Origin: SIG307 sp964545045
Lineage (GTDB): Bacteria; Bacillota; Clostridia; Lachnospirales; Lachnospiraceae
Reading direction: 5' to 3'
DNA: 64,000 nucleotides
Assembly (NCBI GenBank): GCA_964545045.1
Contig: CAZJEN010000002.1
Coordinates: 62,001-126,000, forward strand
A program made the translations under genes and the position numbers. Positions within the stretch are counted from its first letter, which is position 1; the number at the start of each line of letters is the position of its first letter. This document shows, piece by piece, positions 49,616 to 58,743 of the stretch. The notes under the pieces are model-generated. The model was not told where the DNA came from. It did no database searches and saw nothing but the letters and a program-made list of their open reading frames with translations.

Positions 49616-50701
49616 ATGGGAAGAGTGTATAATTTTTCCGCAGGTCCGGCAGTATTACCGGAGGAAGTATTAAGAGAAGCAGCAGAAGAAATGCTGGATT
49701 ACAAGGGAACCGGCATGTCCGTAATGGAGATGAGCCATCGTTCCAAGGCGTATGATGAAATCATCAAGACCGCTGAGCAGGATTTAAGAGACCTGATGAA
49801 CATTCCGGATAACTACAAGGTATTGTTCTTACAGGGCGGTGCTTCCCAGCAGTTCGCTATGATTCCGATGAACCTGATGAAGAATAAGGTTGCTGACTAT
49901 ATCGTGACCGGTCAGTGGGCAAAGAAGGCTTATCAGGAAGCTCAGATGTACGGTAAGGCGAATGCTATCGCATCCTCTGCAGACGAGACTTTCTCTTACA
50001 TCCCGGATTGTTCCGATCTTCCGATCAGCGAGGACGCTGACTATGTTTATATTTGTGAGAACAACACCATCTACGGAACGAAGTTCTGGACTCTTCCGAA
50101 CACTAAGGGTAAGACTTTGGTAGCTGACCAGTCCTCCTGTTTCCTTTCCGAGCCGGTAGATGTAACCAAGTACGGTGTAATCTACGGTGGCGTTCAGAAG
50201 AACGTTGGACCGGCAGGTGTGGTAGTTGTTATTATCCGTGAGGATTTAATCACCGAGGATACCCTTCCGGGCACCCCGACCATGTTAAAGTATAAGATCC
50301 ATGCTGACAACGAGTCCTTATACAATACCCCGCCGGCATACGGTATCTACATCTGCGGTAAGGTATTTAAGTGGCTCAAGAAGCAGGGCGGCTTAGAGGC
50401 TATGAAGAAGCACAATGAAGAGAAGGCTAAGATTCTTTACGATTTCCTTGACGAGAGCAAGATGTTCAAGGGTACCGTTCGTAAGGAAGACCGTTCTCTT
50501 ATGAACGTTCCGTTCGTAACCGGCGATGATGAGCTTGACGCGAAGTTTGTTAAAGAAGCAAAGGCAGCAGGCTTTGAGAACCTTAAGGGTCACAGAAGCG
50601 TTGGCGGTATGCGTGCTAGTATCTACAATGCTATGCCGAAGGCAGGCGTTGAGGCTCTCGTAGAGTTCATGAAGAAGTTCGAGGCTGAGAATACGAAGTA
50701 G
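49616..50701 (+). CDS. serC: Phosphoserine aminotransferase
   Basis: A 361-residue PLP enzyme of serine biosynthesis that transaminates 3-phosphohydroxypyruvate. Begins MGRVYNFSAGPAVLPEEVLR, with GTGMSVMEMSHRSK, LFLQGGASQQFAMIPMNL, DQSSCFLSEPVDV and the PLP lysine in GGVQKNVGPAG. ATG 49616 follows GGAGG at seven bases. Codon bias indicates high expression. serA follows after 12 bp. Confidence 0.97.
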   Translation: MGRVYNFSAGPAVLPEEVLREAAEEMLDYKGTGMSVMEMSHRSKAYDEIIKTAEQDLRDLMNIPDNYKVLFLQGGASQQFAMIPMNLMKNKVADYIVTGQWAKKAYQEAQMYGKANAIASSADETFSYIPDCSDLPISEDADYVYICENNTIYGTKFWTLPNTKGKTLVADQSSCFLSEPVDVTKYGVIYGGVQKNVGPAGVVVVIIREDLITEDTLPGTPTMLKYKIHADNESLYNTPPAYGIYICGKVFKWLKKQGGLEAMKKHNEEKAKILYDFLDESKMFKGTVRKEDRSLMNVPFVTGDDELDAKFVKEAKAAGFENLKGHRSVGGMRASIYNAMPKAGVEALVEFMKKFEAENTK

Positions 50702-50713
50702 GAGGATATTACT

Positions 50714-51892
50714 ATGTATCAGTATCATTGCTTAAATCCGATTGCAGCAATCGGTCTTAACAATTTTACCGCAGACTATGCAAAGACTGAGGATGCGGCA
50801 GCAGCAGAGGCATTTTTGGTTCGTTCCGCAGTTATGCATGAGATGGAGTTTTCTGATAAGCTTCTTTGTGTAGCAAGAGCAGGCGCAGGTGTTAATAACA
50901 TCCCGCTTACCAAGTGCGCAGAGGAAGGTATCGTTGTATTCAATACACCGGGTGCTAACGCAAACGGTGTTAAGGAGCTTGCGGTTGCAGGTATGTTACT
51001 TGCTTCCAGAGATATTATCGGTGGTGTGAACTGGGTTCAGACCGTAAAGGACGATGAGAACGTTGCAAAGCTCGTAGAAAAGGGTAAGTCTAAGTTCGCA
51101 GGTCAGGAGATTAAGGGCAAGAAACTTGGTATCATCGGTCTCGGTGCAATCGGCGGCCCGCTTGCCAACGCAGCAGTTAGCCTTGGCATGGACGTATACG
51201 GATGTGATCCGTATCTTTCCGTAGATGCAGCTTGGAACATTTCCCGTGATGTACATCATGTAAAGACTCGTGAGGAGATTTTCACTACCTGTGATTACAT
51301 TTCCGTACACACTCCGCTTGTTGAGAATGAGGATCCGAATGTAAACACCAAGAAGATGATTAACAAGGACACCATCGCTATGATGAAGGACGGCGTTATC
51401 ATCCTGAACTTCGCAAGAGACCTTTTGGTTGACGACGAGGCAATGGAAGAGGCACTTGCTTCCGGTAAGGTTAAGAAGTATGTAACCGATTTCCCGAATG
51501 CAAAGACCGCCGGCATGGCAGGCGTTATCGCTATCCCGCATCTTGGCGCTTCCACCGAGGAGTCCGAGGATAACTGTGCGGTAATGGCAGTTAACGAAAT
51601 CAGAGAGTACCTTGAGAACGGTAATATCATCAACTCCGTTAACTACCCGGCATGTGACGCAGGCGTATGCAAGACCGCTGCCCGCGTAACCATCTGCCAC
51701 AAGAACATTCCGAACATGCTCACCCAGTTTACCGGTGTGTTCGCATCCGAGAACATCAACATCGAGAACATGGTGAACAAGTCCAGAGGCGAGTTTGCAT
51801 ACACCGTACTTGACGTGGTAACCGAGGTTGCTGACAGCTTAGTAGCTAAGTTAAACGCAATTGACGGTGTGCTGAAGGTAAGAGTACTGTAA
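50714..51892 (+). CDS. serA: D-3-phosphoglycerate dehydrogenase
   Basis: A 392-residue NAD-dependent dehydrogenase, first step of serine synthesis. The Rossmann motif is LGIIGLGAIGGPLANAAVSLG; catalytic surroundings are LLCVARAGAGVNNIPL (Arg), SVHTPL and IPHLGASTEESEDN (His). The C-terminal 70 residues form an ACT domain (VTICHKNIPNMLTQFTGVF). This is the shorter class with one ACT domain and no intervening domain. Operon partner of serC. Confidence 0.97.
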   Translation: MYQYHCLNPIAAIGLNNFTADYAKTEDAAAAEAFLVRSAVMHEMEFSDKLLCVARAGAGVNNIPLTKCAEEGIVVFNTPGANANGVKELAVAGMLLASRDIIGGVNWVQTVKDDENVAKLVEKGKSKFAGQEIKGKKLGIIGLGAIGGPLANAAVSLGMDVYGCDPYLSVDAAWNISRDVHHVKTREEIFTTCDYISVHTPLVENEDPNVNTKKMINKDTIAMMKDGVIILNFARDLLVDDEAMEEALASGKVKKYVTDFPNAKTAGMAGVIAIPHLGASTEESEDNCAVMAVNEIREYLENGNIINSVNYPACDAGVCKTAARVTICHKNIPNMLTQFTGVFASENINIENMVNKSRGEFAYTVLDVVTEVADSLVAKLNAIDGVLKVRVL

Positions 51893-51937
51893 GGTATTTA
51901 TACATTAGGGGCTATGCAAAGGAAGAGGAGTATAACT

Positions 51938-52135
51938 ATGAAGAAAAGAATTGCAAAGGCTGTGAGCCTTATTGTAATCGTATCTACGATGTTAATGGGC
52001 TTGGCAGCATGCGGTAAGACAGAGTGTTTCTTCTGCGGAGAAAAAAAGTCCTGTAAGACATATGACAATGCTCTTTTGGGAGAGATTGATGTATGTAAGG
52101 ATTGTAAGTCCGAGATAGAAGATATTTTTAATTAA
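51938..52135 (+). CDS. Small lipoprotein with two CxxC pairs
   Basis: A 65-residue protein: a lipoprotein signal (MKKRIAKAVSLIVIVSTMLM, then GLAAC) and a mature part of about 32 residues with CFFCGEKKSC and CKDCKSE, which could bind zinc or an Fe-S centre. AGAGGAG precedes ATG 51938. Unknown function; it lies between serA and pepT and has its own terminator. Conserved small zinc-ribbon lipoproteins of this type occur in Lachnospiraceae, but I cannot name a family. Confidence 0.7.
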   Translation: MKKRIAKAVSLIVIVSTMLMGLAACGKTECFFCGEKKSCKTYDNALLGEIDVCKDCKSEIEDIFN

Positions 52136-52143
52136 ATGAATAC

Positions 52144-52188
52144 GCGAGGCGTTGTCATTCGAGAGTGACAGCGCCTTGCTTTTTTTTA
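52144..52188 (+). terminator. Terminator of the serCA/small lipoprotein operon
   Basis: GCGAGGCGTTGTCA pairs with TGACAGCGCCTTGC (few mismatches) around TTCGAGAG, followed by nine Ts. Confidence 0.85.
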
Positions 52189-52281
52189 GTGACAATTTCT
52201 TTTTGATATGGTACACTAATGATAGTGTTTTTTGATTGAAAAATGCAAAAGTGATTTTGTTACAGGAGAGAGGAACGAACC

Positions 52282-53520
52282 ATGACCAGTGTAATTGACC
52301 GTTTTTTACGATATGTACAGATTGATACCAAGTCCGATGACAGAACAGGGACTTCTCCGAGTACCGCAAAGCAGCACAATTTAGCGAAGGTACTGGTGGA
52401 GGAGTTAAAAGAACTCGGAGTTTCGGATGTGACCTACGATACGGAGCATTGCTATGTTTATGCAAGTATTCCGGCAAGTGCGGGGTGTGAGGCGGCTCCG
52501 GCCCTTGGCTTTATTGCTCATATGGATACTTCTCCGGCGGTGACGGGAGAGAATGTGAAGCCGCAGAGAGTGGTAAACTATGACGGTAAGGATGTGTTGT
52601 TAAACGATGAAAAGGATATCTGGCTGTCTACGGAGGATTTTCCGGAGCTTTTGGAGCTTATCGGACAGGATTTGATTGTGACCGACGGAACGACCCTGCT
52701 GGGAGCGGATGATAAGGCCGGTGTGGCAGAGATTATGGCTATGGCGGAGTATTTACTTGCTCACCCGGAGGTTGCTCACGGTAAGATTTGTATCGGTTTT
52801 ACACCGGATGAGGAAATCGGCTGCGGTACGGACTTTTTTGATATTCCGAAGTTCGGGGCGCAGTATGCCTACACGGTAGACGGTGGCGCCTTGGGCGAGC
52901 TTGAGTATGAGAACTTCAATGCAGCGGGAGCTGCGGTACACATTTACGGAAGAAACGTACATCCGGGCTCCGCAAAGGGAAAGATGAAGAATTCGCTCCT
53001 CATTGCACAGGAGTTACAGAGCTTGCTTCCGGTACACCAGAATCCGATGTATACGGAAGGATATGAGGGATTTTTCCACTTGGACAGATTGAGCGGTGTA
53101 GTAGAAGAAGCAGAGGCAGAATATATTATCCGAGACCATGACAGAGCATTGTTTGAAGAGAAGAAAACGTTGTTTTTAAATGCAGTACGATTCTTGAACG
53201 AAAAGTATGGTGAGGGTACGGTAGTTGTGGAACTGGAGGACTCTTACTATAACATGAAGGAGAAGCTGGCGGACCATATGCATCTGGTGACTTCTGCCTG
53301 TGAGGCCATGAAGGAGCTTGGCATTGAGCCGAAGGTGATGCCGATTCGCGGCGGTACCGATGGCGCACGTTTGACTTACGAAGGCTTGCCGTGTCCGAAT
53401 CTTTGCACCGGCGGTGCTAACTATCACAGCCGTTTTGAGTATGTCAGCGTAGATGCCATGGAAAAGACGACAGAGCTGTTGGTTACTTTAGCAAAGAAGT
53501 ACGGGACGGCAGAAGCGTAG
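52282..53520 (+). CDS. pepT: Peptidase T (tripeptide aminopeptidase)
   Basis: A 412-residue M20 zinc peptidase that removes N-terminal residues from tripeptides in the cytosol. Begins MTSVIDRFLRYVQIDTKSDD; metal ligands lie in GFIAHMDTSP, LGADDKAGVAEI, TPDEEIG and TVDGG; the dimerisation/lid domain has GRNVHPGSAKGKM. The C-terminal PIRGGTDGARL and PNLCTGGANYHSRFEYV are PepT hallmarks. ATG 52282 has AGAGAGG upstream. Single gene. Confidence 0.96.
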   Translation: MTSVIDRFLRYVQIDTKSDDRTGTSPSTAKQHNLAKVLVEELKELGVSDVTYDTEHCYVYASIPASAGCEAAPALGFIAHMDTSPAVTGENVKPQRVVNYDGKDVLLNDEKDIWLSTEDFPELLELIGQDLIVTDGTTLLGADDKAGVAEIMAMAEYLLAHPEVAHGKICIGFTPDEEIGCGTDFFDIPKFGAQYAYTVDGGALGELEYENFNAAGAAVHIYGRNVHPGSAKGKMKNSLLIAQELQSLLPVHQNPMYTEGYEGFFHLDRLSGVVEEAEAEYIIRDHDRALFEEKKTLFLNAVRFLNEKYGEGTVVVELEDSYYNMKEKLADHMHLVTSACEAMKELGIEPKVMPIRGGTDGARLTYEGLPCPNLCTGGANYHSRFEYVSVDAMEKTTELLVTLAKKYGTAEA

Positions 53521-53576
53521 GAGAAAAGGGGTTCGGGGAACCTGAAGATTATTTTTTGAAATCGAGGGGGATAGCC

Positions 53577-53605
53577 TTGCGTAAAAGTATAACCTTTGTT
53601 AAAAT
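53577..53605 (+). promoter_or_regulatory. Promoter of lgt
   Basis: TTGCGT (53577-53582), 17 bp, TAAAAT (53600-53605); AAAGGAATT ribosome site and ATG at 53642. Confidence 0.6.
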
Positions 53606-53641
53606 AAGTAATATGTGGGAGGCAAAAGAAAGGAATTAAGT

Positions 53642-54433
53642 ATGAGACAGATTTTATTTGAGATTGGCCCGATTAAATTATACAGCTACGGTCTGATGAT
53701 TGCAATCGGTGTGATATCTGCATTTATGATTGCGGAGAAGCGTTCTGAGAAGAAAGGATTGGATCCGGAGCAGATTTTTTCGTTAGGAATTTGGTGCGCA
53801 GTGGGAGGCTTCTTGGGAGCGAAAGTACTGTATGTTATTACGGAGTATGAGAAGGTGTTTGCGGGAAGTCTGACCTTTCGGGACATCATGTACGGTTTTG
53901 TGGTATACGGCGGTATAATCGGCGGAATTTTGGCAGGATATTTGTATTGTAAAGCGAAGAAGCTGAATTTCTTAAAGTACTTTGATATTGTAATGCCGTC
54001 CATTGCTTTAGCTCAAGGCTTTGGACGTATCGGATGCTTTTTGGCCGGCTGTTGCTATGGCAGAGAGACGGATGCCTGGTACGGTATGGAGTTCAATAAC
54101 TCTGTATATTACAATATGGTTGGGGTGAAGGTGATTCCCACTCAGCTGATTATGAGCGCGGCAAATTTTGTTCACTTTTTCCTGCTTGTTATGATTGCGA
54201 ATAAGGTATATAAGACAGGAAAGGATGGTGTAATTGCAGGTTGTTATCTGCTGTTTTACAGCATCGGAAGATTTTTGATTGAGTTTTTACGAAACGACCC
54301 GAGAGGCGGTGTGGGCGTTCTTTCCACATCCCAGTTCATTTCCTTGTTTATTTTTGCGGCAGGTGTGGGAATGGTGCTTTTTTTCGGTCTGCGAAAAGGA
54401 AAAACGATACAAGACTCGGAAGTAACGGAATAA
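53642..54433 (+). CDS. lgt: Prolipoprotein diacylglyceryl transferase
   Basis: A 264-residue membrane enzyme that attaches diacylglycerol to the lipobox cysteine of prolipoproteins. About seven hydrophobic helices; the Lgt signature is AQGFGRIGCFLAGCCYG; YGFVVYGGIIGG and SIGRFLIEFLRNDPRG are further family blocks. The many lipoproteins in this window would be its substrates. ATG 53642 is chosen by its ribosome site. Downstream neighbour 27 bp away is an unknown gene. Confidence 0.95.
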   Translation: MRQILFEIGPIKLYSYGLMIAIGVISAFMIAEKRSEKKGLDPEQIFSLGIWCAVGGFLGAKVLYVITEYEKVFAGSLTFRDIMYGFVVYGGIIGGILAGYLYCKAKKLNFLKYFDIVMPSIALAQGFGRIGCFLAGCCYGRETDAWYGMEFNNSVYYNMVGVKVIPTQLIMSAANFVHFFLLVMIANKVYKTGKDGVIAGCYLLFYSIGRFLIEFLRNDPRGGVGVLSTSQFISLFIFAAGVGMVLFFGLRKGKTIQDSEVTE

Positions 54434-54459
54434 TATTTTAGAATACGGAGGGGAATTCA

Positions 54460-55029
54460 ATGGTAGTCAGTAATGTGAAGGTATACGGTTTGGAAAGTGC
54501 CGTGCGGGGCAGTAAGTTCCCGATGGCAACAAAGACGGAGGAGTTAAACAGTGATGTGGTGCCGACCACTTATAAGCTTGCGACCTGTGAAAAGGGCAGC
54601 GGACACGACCAGTTTATGACCGGTATTATCGTGCAGTTTGATTTAACTTTTACAGTAAAGGCGTGGACAGAGGCGGAGCGGTACCATTTCCTTGATTTTA
54701 TCTCCAGCCAGTCCACCATGCACCGCATTGCGAAGTTTGATTTGGACAATCAGTACAGCGAGTATACGGACAAGCGTATGATTGCCATTATGAACGAGTT
54801 AAAGGATAAGTATAATGAGACTCAGGATCCGGAAGATTATTTACGACTTCTGTATTCCAATCCGTGTGGCTTTAAGCTGACGGCGGCTATGACCACCAAT
54901 TATCGTCAGTTAAAGACCATTTATTCCCAGCGTAAGAATCACAGACTGCCGGAGTGGCGTGAGTTCTGTGCCTGGGTGGAGACTCTGCCGTATGCAGAGT
55001 TCATTACAGGCGTAAAGGCAGAATCATAA
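54460..55029 (+). CDS. Conserved-looking hypothetical protein
   Basis: A 189-residue soluble protein with no signal peptide or membrane helix. It contains CEKGSGHDQFMTGIIVQFDL, WTEAERYHFLDFISSQSTMH and NPCGFKLTAAMTTNYRQLKT. The overall feel (alpha/beta, conserved His and Arg with SQSTMHR) recalls ThyX-like proteins, but the ThyX motif RHR-x7-S is not present, so no function is assigned. GGAGGGG precedes the ATG. It follows lgt in the same direction, and its last six bases overlap the end of the convergent YprB-like gene. Confidence 0.7.
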   Translation: MVVSNVKVYGLESAVRGSKFPMATKTEELNSDVVPTTYKLATCEKGSGHDQFMTGIIVQFDLTFTVKAWTEAERYHFLDFISSQSTMHRIAKFDLDNQYSEYTDKRMIAIMNELKDKYNETQDPEDYLRLLYSNPCGFKLTAAMTTNYRQLKTIYSQRKNHRLPEWREFCAWVETLPYAEFITGVKAES

Positions 55030-56223
55030 CAGGGAGTCAAGCAGAGTCTTGGCCAGTTGTGTAAGCACTTCTACGTCAAGCGCACTGCTATACGGTGTAT
55101 AAACAAAATTGCTTTTGTAATCGGATAAGAAGCATGGAAGAGTAGATTCTTTCTGTGCTTCTTTTTTTGCGTTTTTTACAAAGAGAGGAAGGAAATCACC
55201 GGTTTTCTTTGTATAGCAGGTGGCTGCGGTGGCCTTTTTCCGATACTCCTTTTCCACGAAGGATGCCACACTTTTGTGCATGGCGCAGTCCTCAAGCGGC
55301 AGGTAGTAGTAGTCTGCCGGGTTCGGATAGAAGTACTTGAGTTCGCCGCAATAAACCGGAAGGAACAGCATGACAAGTCCGTCCTTACTTAGTTTGAGTG
55401 CAAGCGTTCGGTTATCGAAAGGAAGAAGAAGCTCGCAAGGAGCCGGCAAAGTGAACCGGAATGCATAGTCCAACGAAATGGTTTTCGGAGTCAGATTGAT
55501 ATTGCTTAAGGCTTCCCTCAGTTTCGGGTTATCCGCCAGGGTGTTCGGCGCGACCGGCTGCAACCGTTCTACTGTTAATTCCTTTGATAAATTTTGCAAA
55601 AACAGCAATATCGTAAGGGACGGGAGATTTTTGATATCCTCTGCATTATGTAATAAGAGAACATGCGTAAGCGCAGTTACTTCCTGTTCTTTGCTGTGAT
55701 TTGTCATCTCATTTAAGCGGTACAAGCCGAGAAAATGTGCATAGACTTCAATCAAATCCCCGCCGGAAAAGGTGTCCGTACGAGTAAAACCGAAGAACTG
55801 CTCCATGGATTTTAACTTCAGGTCTTCGGTGGTCAGGTATGCTTTTAACTTTCGCGCAGTAGCGTAAAGGTCAAGACTTTCCAGAGAGGAAAGGGGATAG
55901 GAAAGGCAATGGCGTTTGGCTTTCTTCTCCAAAAACGGCAAATCAAAGCCGGTACCGTTGTAATGAAGAATAAGGTCATAATCCTTGGCTTTTTCGAAAA
56001 AAAGGTGTAAAAGTTCCTTTTCCTCCGCAGGCTCTGTACACATCCACTGGGTCAGGTGGTAGTTCCCTTCTTCCTCGTAGGTACAGCCGATGAGATAGAC
56101 ATAAGAGCTCTGGGCGGAAAGTCCGGTGGTTTCAATATCAAAATAAAGTGTCCGTTTGTCCCTGTGTTCCGGGGGCAGGTAAGGCGTAAATTCCGGTATA
56201 AACGGTGTGGTTAATGTAATCAT
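55024..56223 (-). CDS. YprB-type ribonuclease H-like exonuclease domain protein
   Basis: A 399-residue protein. The N-terminal 180 residues are a DEDD exonuclease fold: TLYFDIETTGL (first Asp-Glu), LILHYNGTGFDLPFL and a terminal HNAEDIKNLPSL. This is the RNase_H_2/YprB domain found with YprA helicases in Firmicutes. The C-terminal half lacks TPR repeats that I can see and is unassigned. No helicase is encoded nearby. It is transcribed against the flow of the region and overlaps the end of the hypothetical gene by six bases. Confidence 0.8.
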   Translation of the reverse strand: MITLTTPFIPEFTPYLPPEHRDKRTLYFDIETTGLSAQSSYVYLIGCTYEEEGNYHLTQWMCTEPAEEKELLHLFFEKAKDYDLILHYNGTGFDLPFLEKKAKRHCLSYPLSSLESLDLYATARKLKAYLTTEDLKLKSMEQFFGFTRTDTFSGGDLIEVYAHFLGLYRLNEMTNHSKEQEVTALTHVLLLHNAEDIKNLPSLTILLFLQNLSKELTVERLQPVAPNTLADNPKLREALSNINLTPKTISLDYAFRFTLPAPCELLLPFDNRTLALKLSKDGLVMLFLPVYCGELKYFYPNPADYYYLPLEDCAMHKSVASFVEKEYRKKATAATCYTKKTGDFLPLFVKNAKKEAQKESTLPCFLSDYKSNFVYTPYSSALDVEVLTQLAKTLLDSLL

Positions 56224-56409
56224 AGGTCCATTCCCTTTTCTGTATATGAATTGCTGTGATAAGCGGTGTTTGTTGTATTCTTTATCAGTTTATCATAAGT
56301 CTGCCGGTTTGAACAGACAGGAAGAGGAAAAAGAAAATTTACTATTCCATATGGGATTCGGTTGTGCTATACTATAAGTGTGAAAGTCTATCCGTAAGGA
56401 GGTGATCGC

Positions 56410-56658
56410 ATGAAGCTGAATCAGTGCAGATATTGCGGGACGATGTTTAAAGCTACTTATTCTTCAACAGTATGTAGTCATTGTAAAGAACTGGATGACA
56501 TTTTGTTCAGTAGAATTGAGGAATATTTGAAAAAGTTTCCTAACAGCAATGCGATTCAGATAGCGGAAGGGTTGGAGCTTCCGACCTTTGAAGTCGTGCG
56601 GTTTATCGACGAAGGAAGACTGCAGTTTTCCAGAGGAAAGTTCGAACGGTTGAGGTGA
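56410..56658 (+). CDS. Zinc-ribbon/HTH protein (YvyF-like flagellar operon type)
   Basis: An 82-residue protein with an N-terminal zinc ribbon (CRYCGTMFKATYSSTVCSHC) and a C-terminal HTH-like helix pair (NAIQIAEGLELPTFEVVRFI). This layout resembles YvyF/TIGR03826-type proteins of flagellar regions. No flagellar genes are present here. GGAGGTGA precedes the ATG. Four to nine bases link it to ruvA, so it heads the ruvAB operon. TATACT near 56371 may be its -10. Confidence 0.6.
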   Translation: MKLNQCRYCGTMFKATYSSTVCSHCKELDDILFSRIEEYLKKFPNSNAIQIAEGLELPTFEVVRFIDEGRLQFSRGKFERLR

Positions 56659-56663
56659 CGATT

Positions 56664-57287
56664 GTGATTGCATATATTAAAGGTGTGTTCGCGGAAGCGG
56701 ACGGCAACGCGGTAATGATAGAGACGGCGGGTGGTATCGCTTATGAAGTGGCGGTAATGCCTTCCGATTTGGAGAAGCTTCCGGCACAGGGAGAGGAGTT
56801 AAAACTGTATACGTATTTGCAGGTAAAGGAAGACGGCGTGGCACTGTACGGATTCCTTTCTAAGGCAGATTTGACCATATTTAAGCTGTTGATTACGGTC
56901 AGCGGTATCGGGCCGAAACTGGGCCTGGGGATTTTGTCCTCCATCGGTGCGGATGAGCTTCGCAGAGCGGTGATTGCCGAAGATGCGGACCGTTTGGCGG
57001 CGGCGCCGGGGATAGGGAAGAAGACAGCGGGACGTCTGGTGATTGAGTTAAAGGATAAGATTTTAGCTTTGGCGGCGGATTTTGCGGAGGAGTTTGTGGA
57101 GAAGACCACAGAGTCGAAGCCTTCCGACACGGAGGAAGCAAAGAGCCTTCGGGAAAATGCACTGCAGGTATTGGTGGCGCTCGGTTATGCGGAGAAGGAA
57201 GCTTCTAAGGCGGTGAAGGCAGTGGAGATTACCGACGGTATGACCGACGATGAAATGGTACGTCAGAGTTTGCGACAGCTGGGCTGA
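56664..57287 (+). CDS. ruvA: Holliday junction branch migration protein RuvA
   Basis: A 207-residue DNA-binding subunit of the RuvABC resolvasome. OB-fold N-terminus MIAYIKGVFAEADGNAVMIE, two helix-hairpin-helix motifs (SGIGPKLGLGILSSIG and PGIGKKTAGRLVIELKDK) and domain III at the end (ALVALGYAEKEASKAV-like). The GTG at 56664 is the likely start: GAGGTG lies six bases before, and it gives the usual MIAYIKG beginning; a GTG at 56655 overlaps the ribosome site. Operon with ruvB. Confidence 0.96.
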   Translation: MIAYIKGVFAEADGNAVMIETAGGIAYEVAVMPSDLEKLPAQGEELKLYTYLQVKEDGVALYGFLSKADLTIFKLLITVSGIGPKLGLGILSSIGADELRRAVIAEDADRLAAAPGIGKKTAGRLVIELKDKILALAADFAEEFVEKTTESKPSDTEEAKSLRENALQVLVALGYAEKEASKAVKAVEITDGMTDDEMVRQSLRQLG

Positions 57288-57306
57288 TAGGAAGGTAAGA
57301 ACAGGT

Positions 57307-58314
57307 ATGGCTAGACGAATTATTACAACAGAGGCAATGGGAGACGAGAAGAAGACCGAAGTCGGACTTCGTCCGCAGTTGCTGAAGGATTATATCGGAC
57401 AGGCAAAAGTCAGAGAAATGTTGAAAATATATATTGAGGCGGCAAAGGAACGAAAGGAAACGCTGGATCATGTGTTGTTTTTCGGGCCGCCGGGTCTCGG
57501 TAAGACCACCCTTGCGGGGATTATAGCCAACGAGATGGGAGTGAATATCCGTACCACAGCGGGGCCGGCCATCGAGAAGCCGGGGGATATGGCATCTATT
57601 TTGTATAAGTTAAACGAGGGTGATGTGCTCTTTATCGATGAGATTCACCGGATTCCGCGTCAGGTAGAGGAGTTTTTGTATTCCGCTATGGAGGATTTTT
57701 CCATGGACGTGTTAATCGGACAGGGAGCCAGTGCGGTATCTAAGCATTTTTCCCTGCCGCACTTTACACTGGTAGGAGCAACCACCCGTGCGGGGATGCT
57801 GACGGCACCTCTTCGTGACCGATTCGGAGTAGTGAGCCGTCTGGAGTTTTATACGGATGCGGAGCTGACGCAGATTGTAAAGCGTTCCGCCGGTGTGTTA
57901 CAGGTAGAAATCGAGGACGAGGGTGCGCTTGAGATTGCCCGTCGTTCCAGAGGAACGCCGCGTCTGGCCAACCGTTTCTTAAAGCGTGTGCGTGACTATG
58001 CGCAGGTAGTGGGAGACGGCGTCATTACGAAGGAACTTGCGGACAAAGCATTGGATTTGTTGGAAGTGGATAAGGAAGGTTTGGATCATATTGACCGTCG
58101 AGTACTCACTGCCATGATTGAAAAGTTTCACGGTGGGCCGGTAGGCCTTGAGGCCGTGGCGGTCAGCATCGGAGAGGATGCAGGGACGATAGAAGAGGTC
58201 TATGAGCCGTTTTTAGTACAAAACGGATTTGTGGCGAGGACTCCGCGGGGGCGCGTGGTATTGCCGAAGGCGTACCGCCATGTGGGATTGCCGGAGCCGG
58301 ATACGAAAGAATAA
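57307..58314 (+). CDS. ruvB: Holliday junction branch migration ATPase RuvB
   Basis: A 335-residue AAA+ motor. Walker A GPPGLGKTTLA, Walker B LFIDEIHRIPRQVEEFLY, sensor 1 LVGATTRAGMLTAPLRDRFG with arginine finger, and the RuvB C-terminal winged helix (PRGRVVLPKAYRHVG). The ATG at 57307 matches the family start MARRIITTEAM. It follows ruvA by 19 bp. Confidence 0.98.
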   Translation: MARRIITTEAMGDEKKTEVGLRPQLLKDYIGQAKVREMLKIYIEAAKERKETLDHVLFFGPPGLGKTTLAGIIANEMGVNIRTTAGPAIEKPGDMASILYKLNEGDVLFIDEIHRIPRQVEEFLYSAMEDFSMDVLIGQGASAVSKHFSLPHFTLVGATTRAGMLTAPLRDRFGVVSRLEFYTDAELTQIVKRSAGVLQVEIEDEGALEIARRSRGTPRLANRFLKRVRDYAQVVGDGVITKELADKALDLLEVDKEGLDHIDRRVLTAMIEKFHGGPVGLEAVAVSIGEDAGTIEEVYEPFLVQNGFVARTPRGRVVLPKAYRHVGLPEPDTKE

Positions 58315-58329
58315 TCAGGAGGGTGCAAG

Positions 58330-58743
58330 ATGAACAAGAAAAACGGAGTCGAAGTTCTTATTAACGGGAAAAGAGTATGTCTCAGCGGATACGAGAGCGA
58401 AGAGTATTTACAGCGTGTTGCATCTTACCTGAATGCAAAGTATGCCGAATTAAAAAATACTGAGTCTTACCGTATGCTTGATTTGGAAATGAAAAATATG
58501 GTACTGCAGCTGAATTTGGCGGACGATTATTTTAAGTTAAAGAAGCAGATGGAAGAGACAAACGGAGATTCTGTTGCCAAAAGCAGCGAGATTTTCGATT
58601 TAAAGCATGAAGTAATTACGGCTCAGACAAAGCTGGAGGCGGCTCAGAGAGAGATTGAAGCTTTAAAGAAGGAAAATTTGGAAGCGCAGAAACGGATTAT
58701 ACGGTTAGAGACCGAGTTAGAGGGATATCATGGAAAAACCTGA
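58330..58743 (+). CDS. zapA: Cell division protein ZapA
   Basis: A 137-residue protein that bundles FtsZ filaments. The N-terminal ZapA domain is NGVEVLINGKRVCLSGYESE and EYLQRVASYLNAKYAELKN; a long C-terminal coiled coil follows (EAAQREIEALKKENLEAQKR). GGAGGGTG precedes the ATG. Its last 14 bases overlap the U32 gene, suggesting coupling. Confidence 0.92.
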   Translation: MNKKNGVEVLINGKRVCLSGYESEEYLQRVASYLNAKYAELKNTESYRMLDLEMKNMVLQLNLADDYFKLKKQMEETNGDSVAKSSEIFDLKHEVITAQTKLEAAQREIEALKKENLEAQKRIIRLETELEGYHGKT

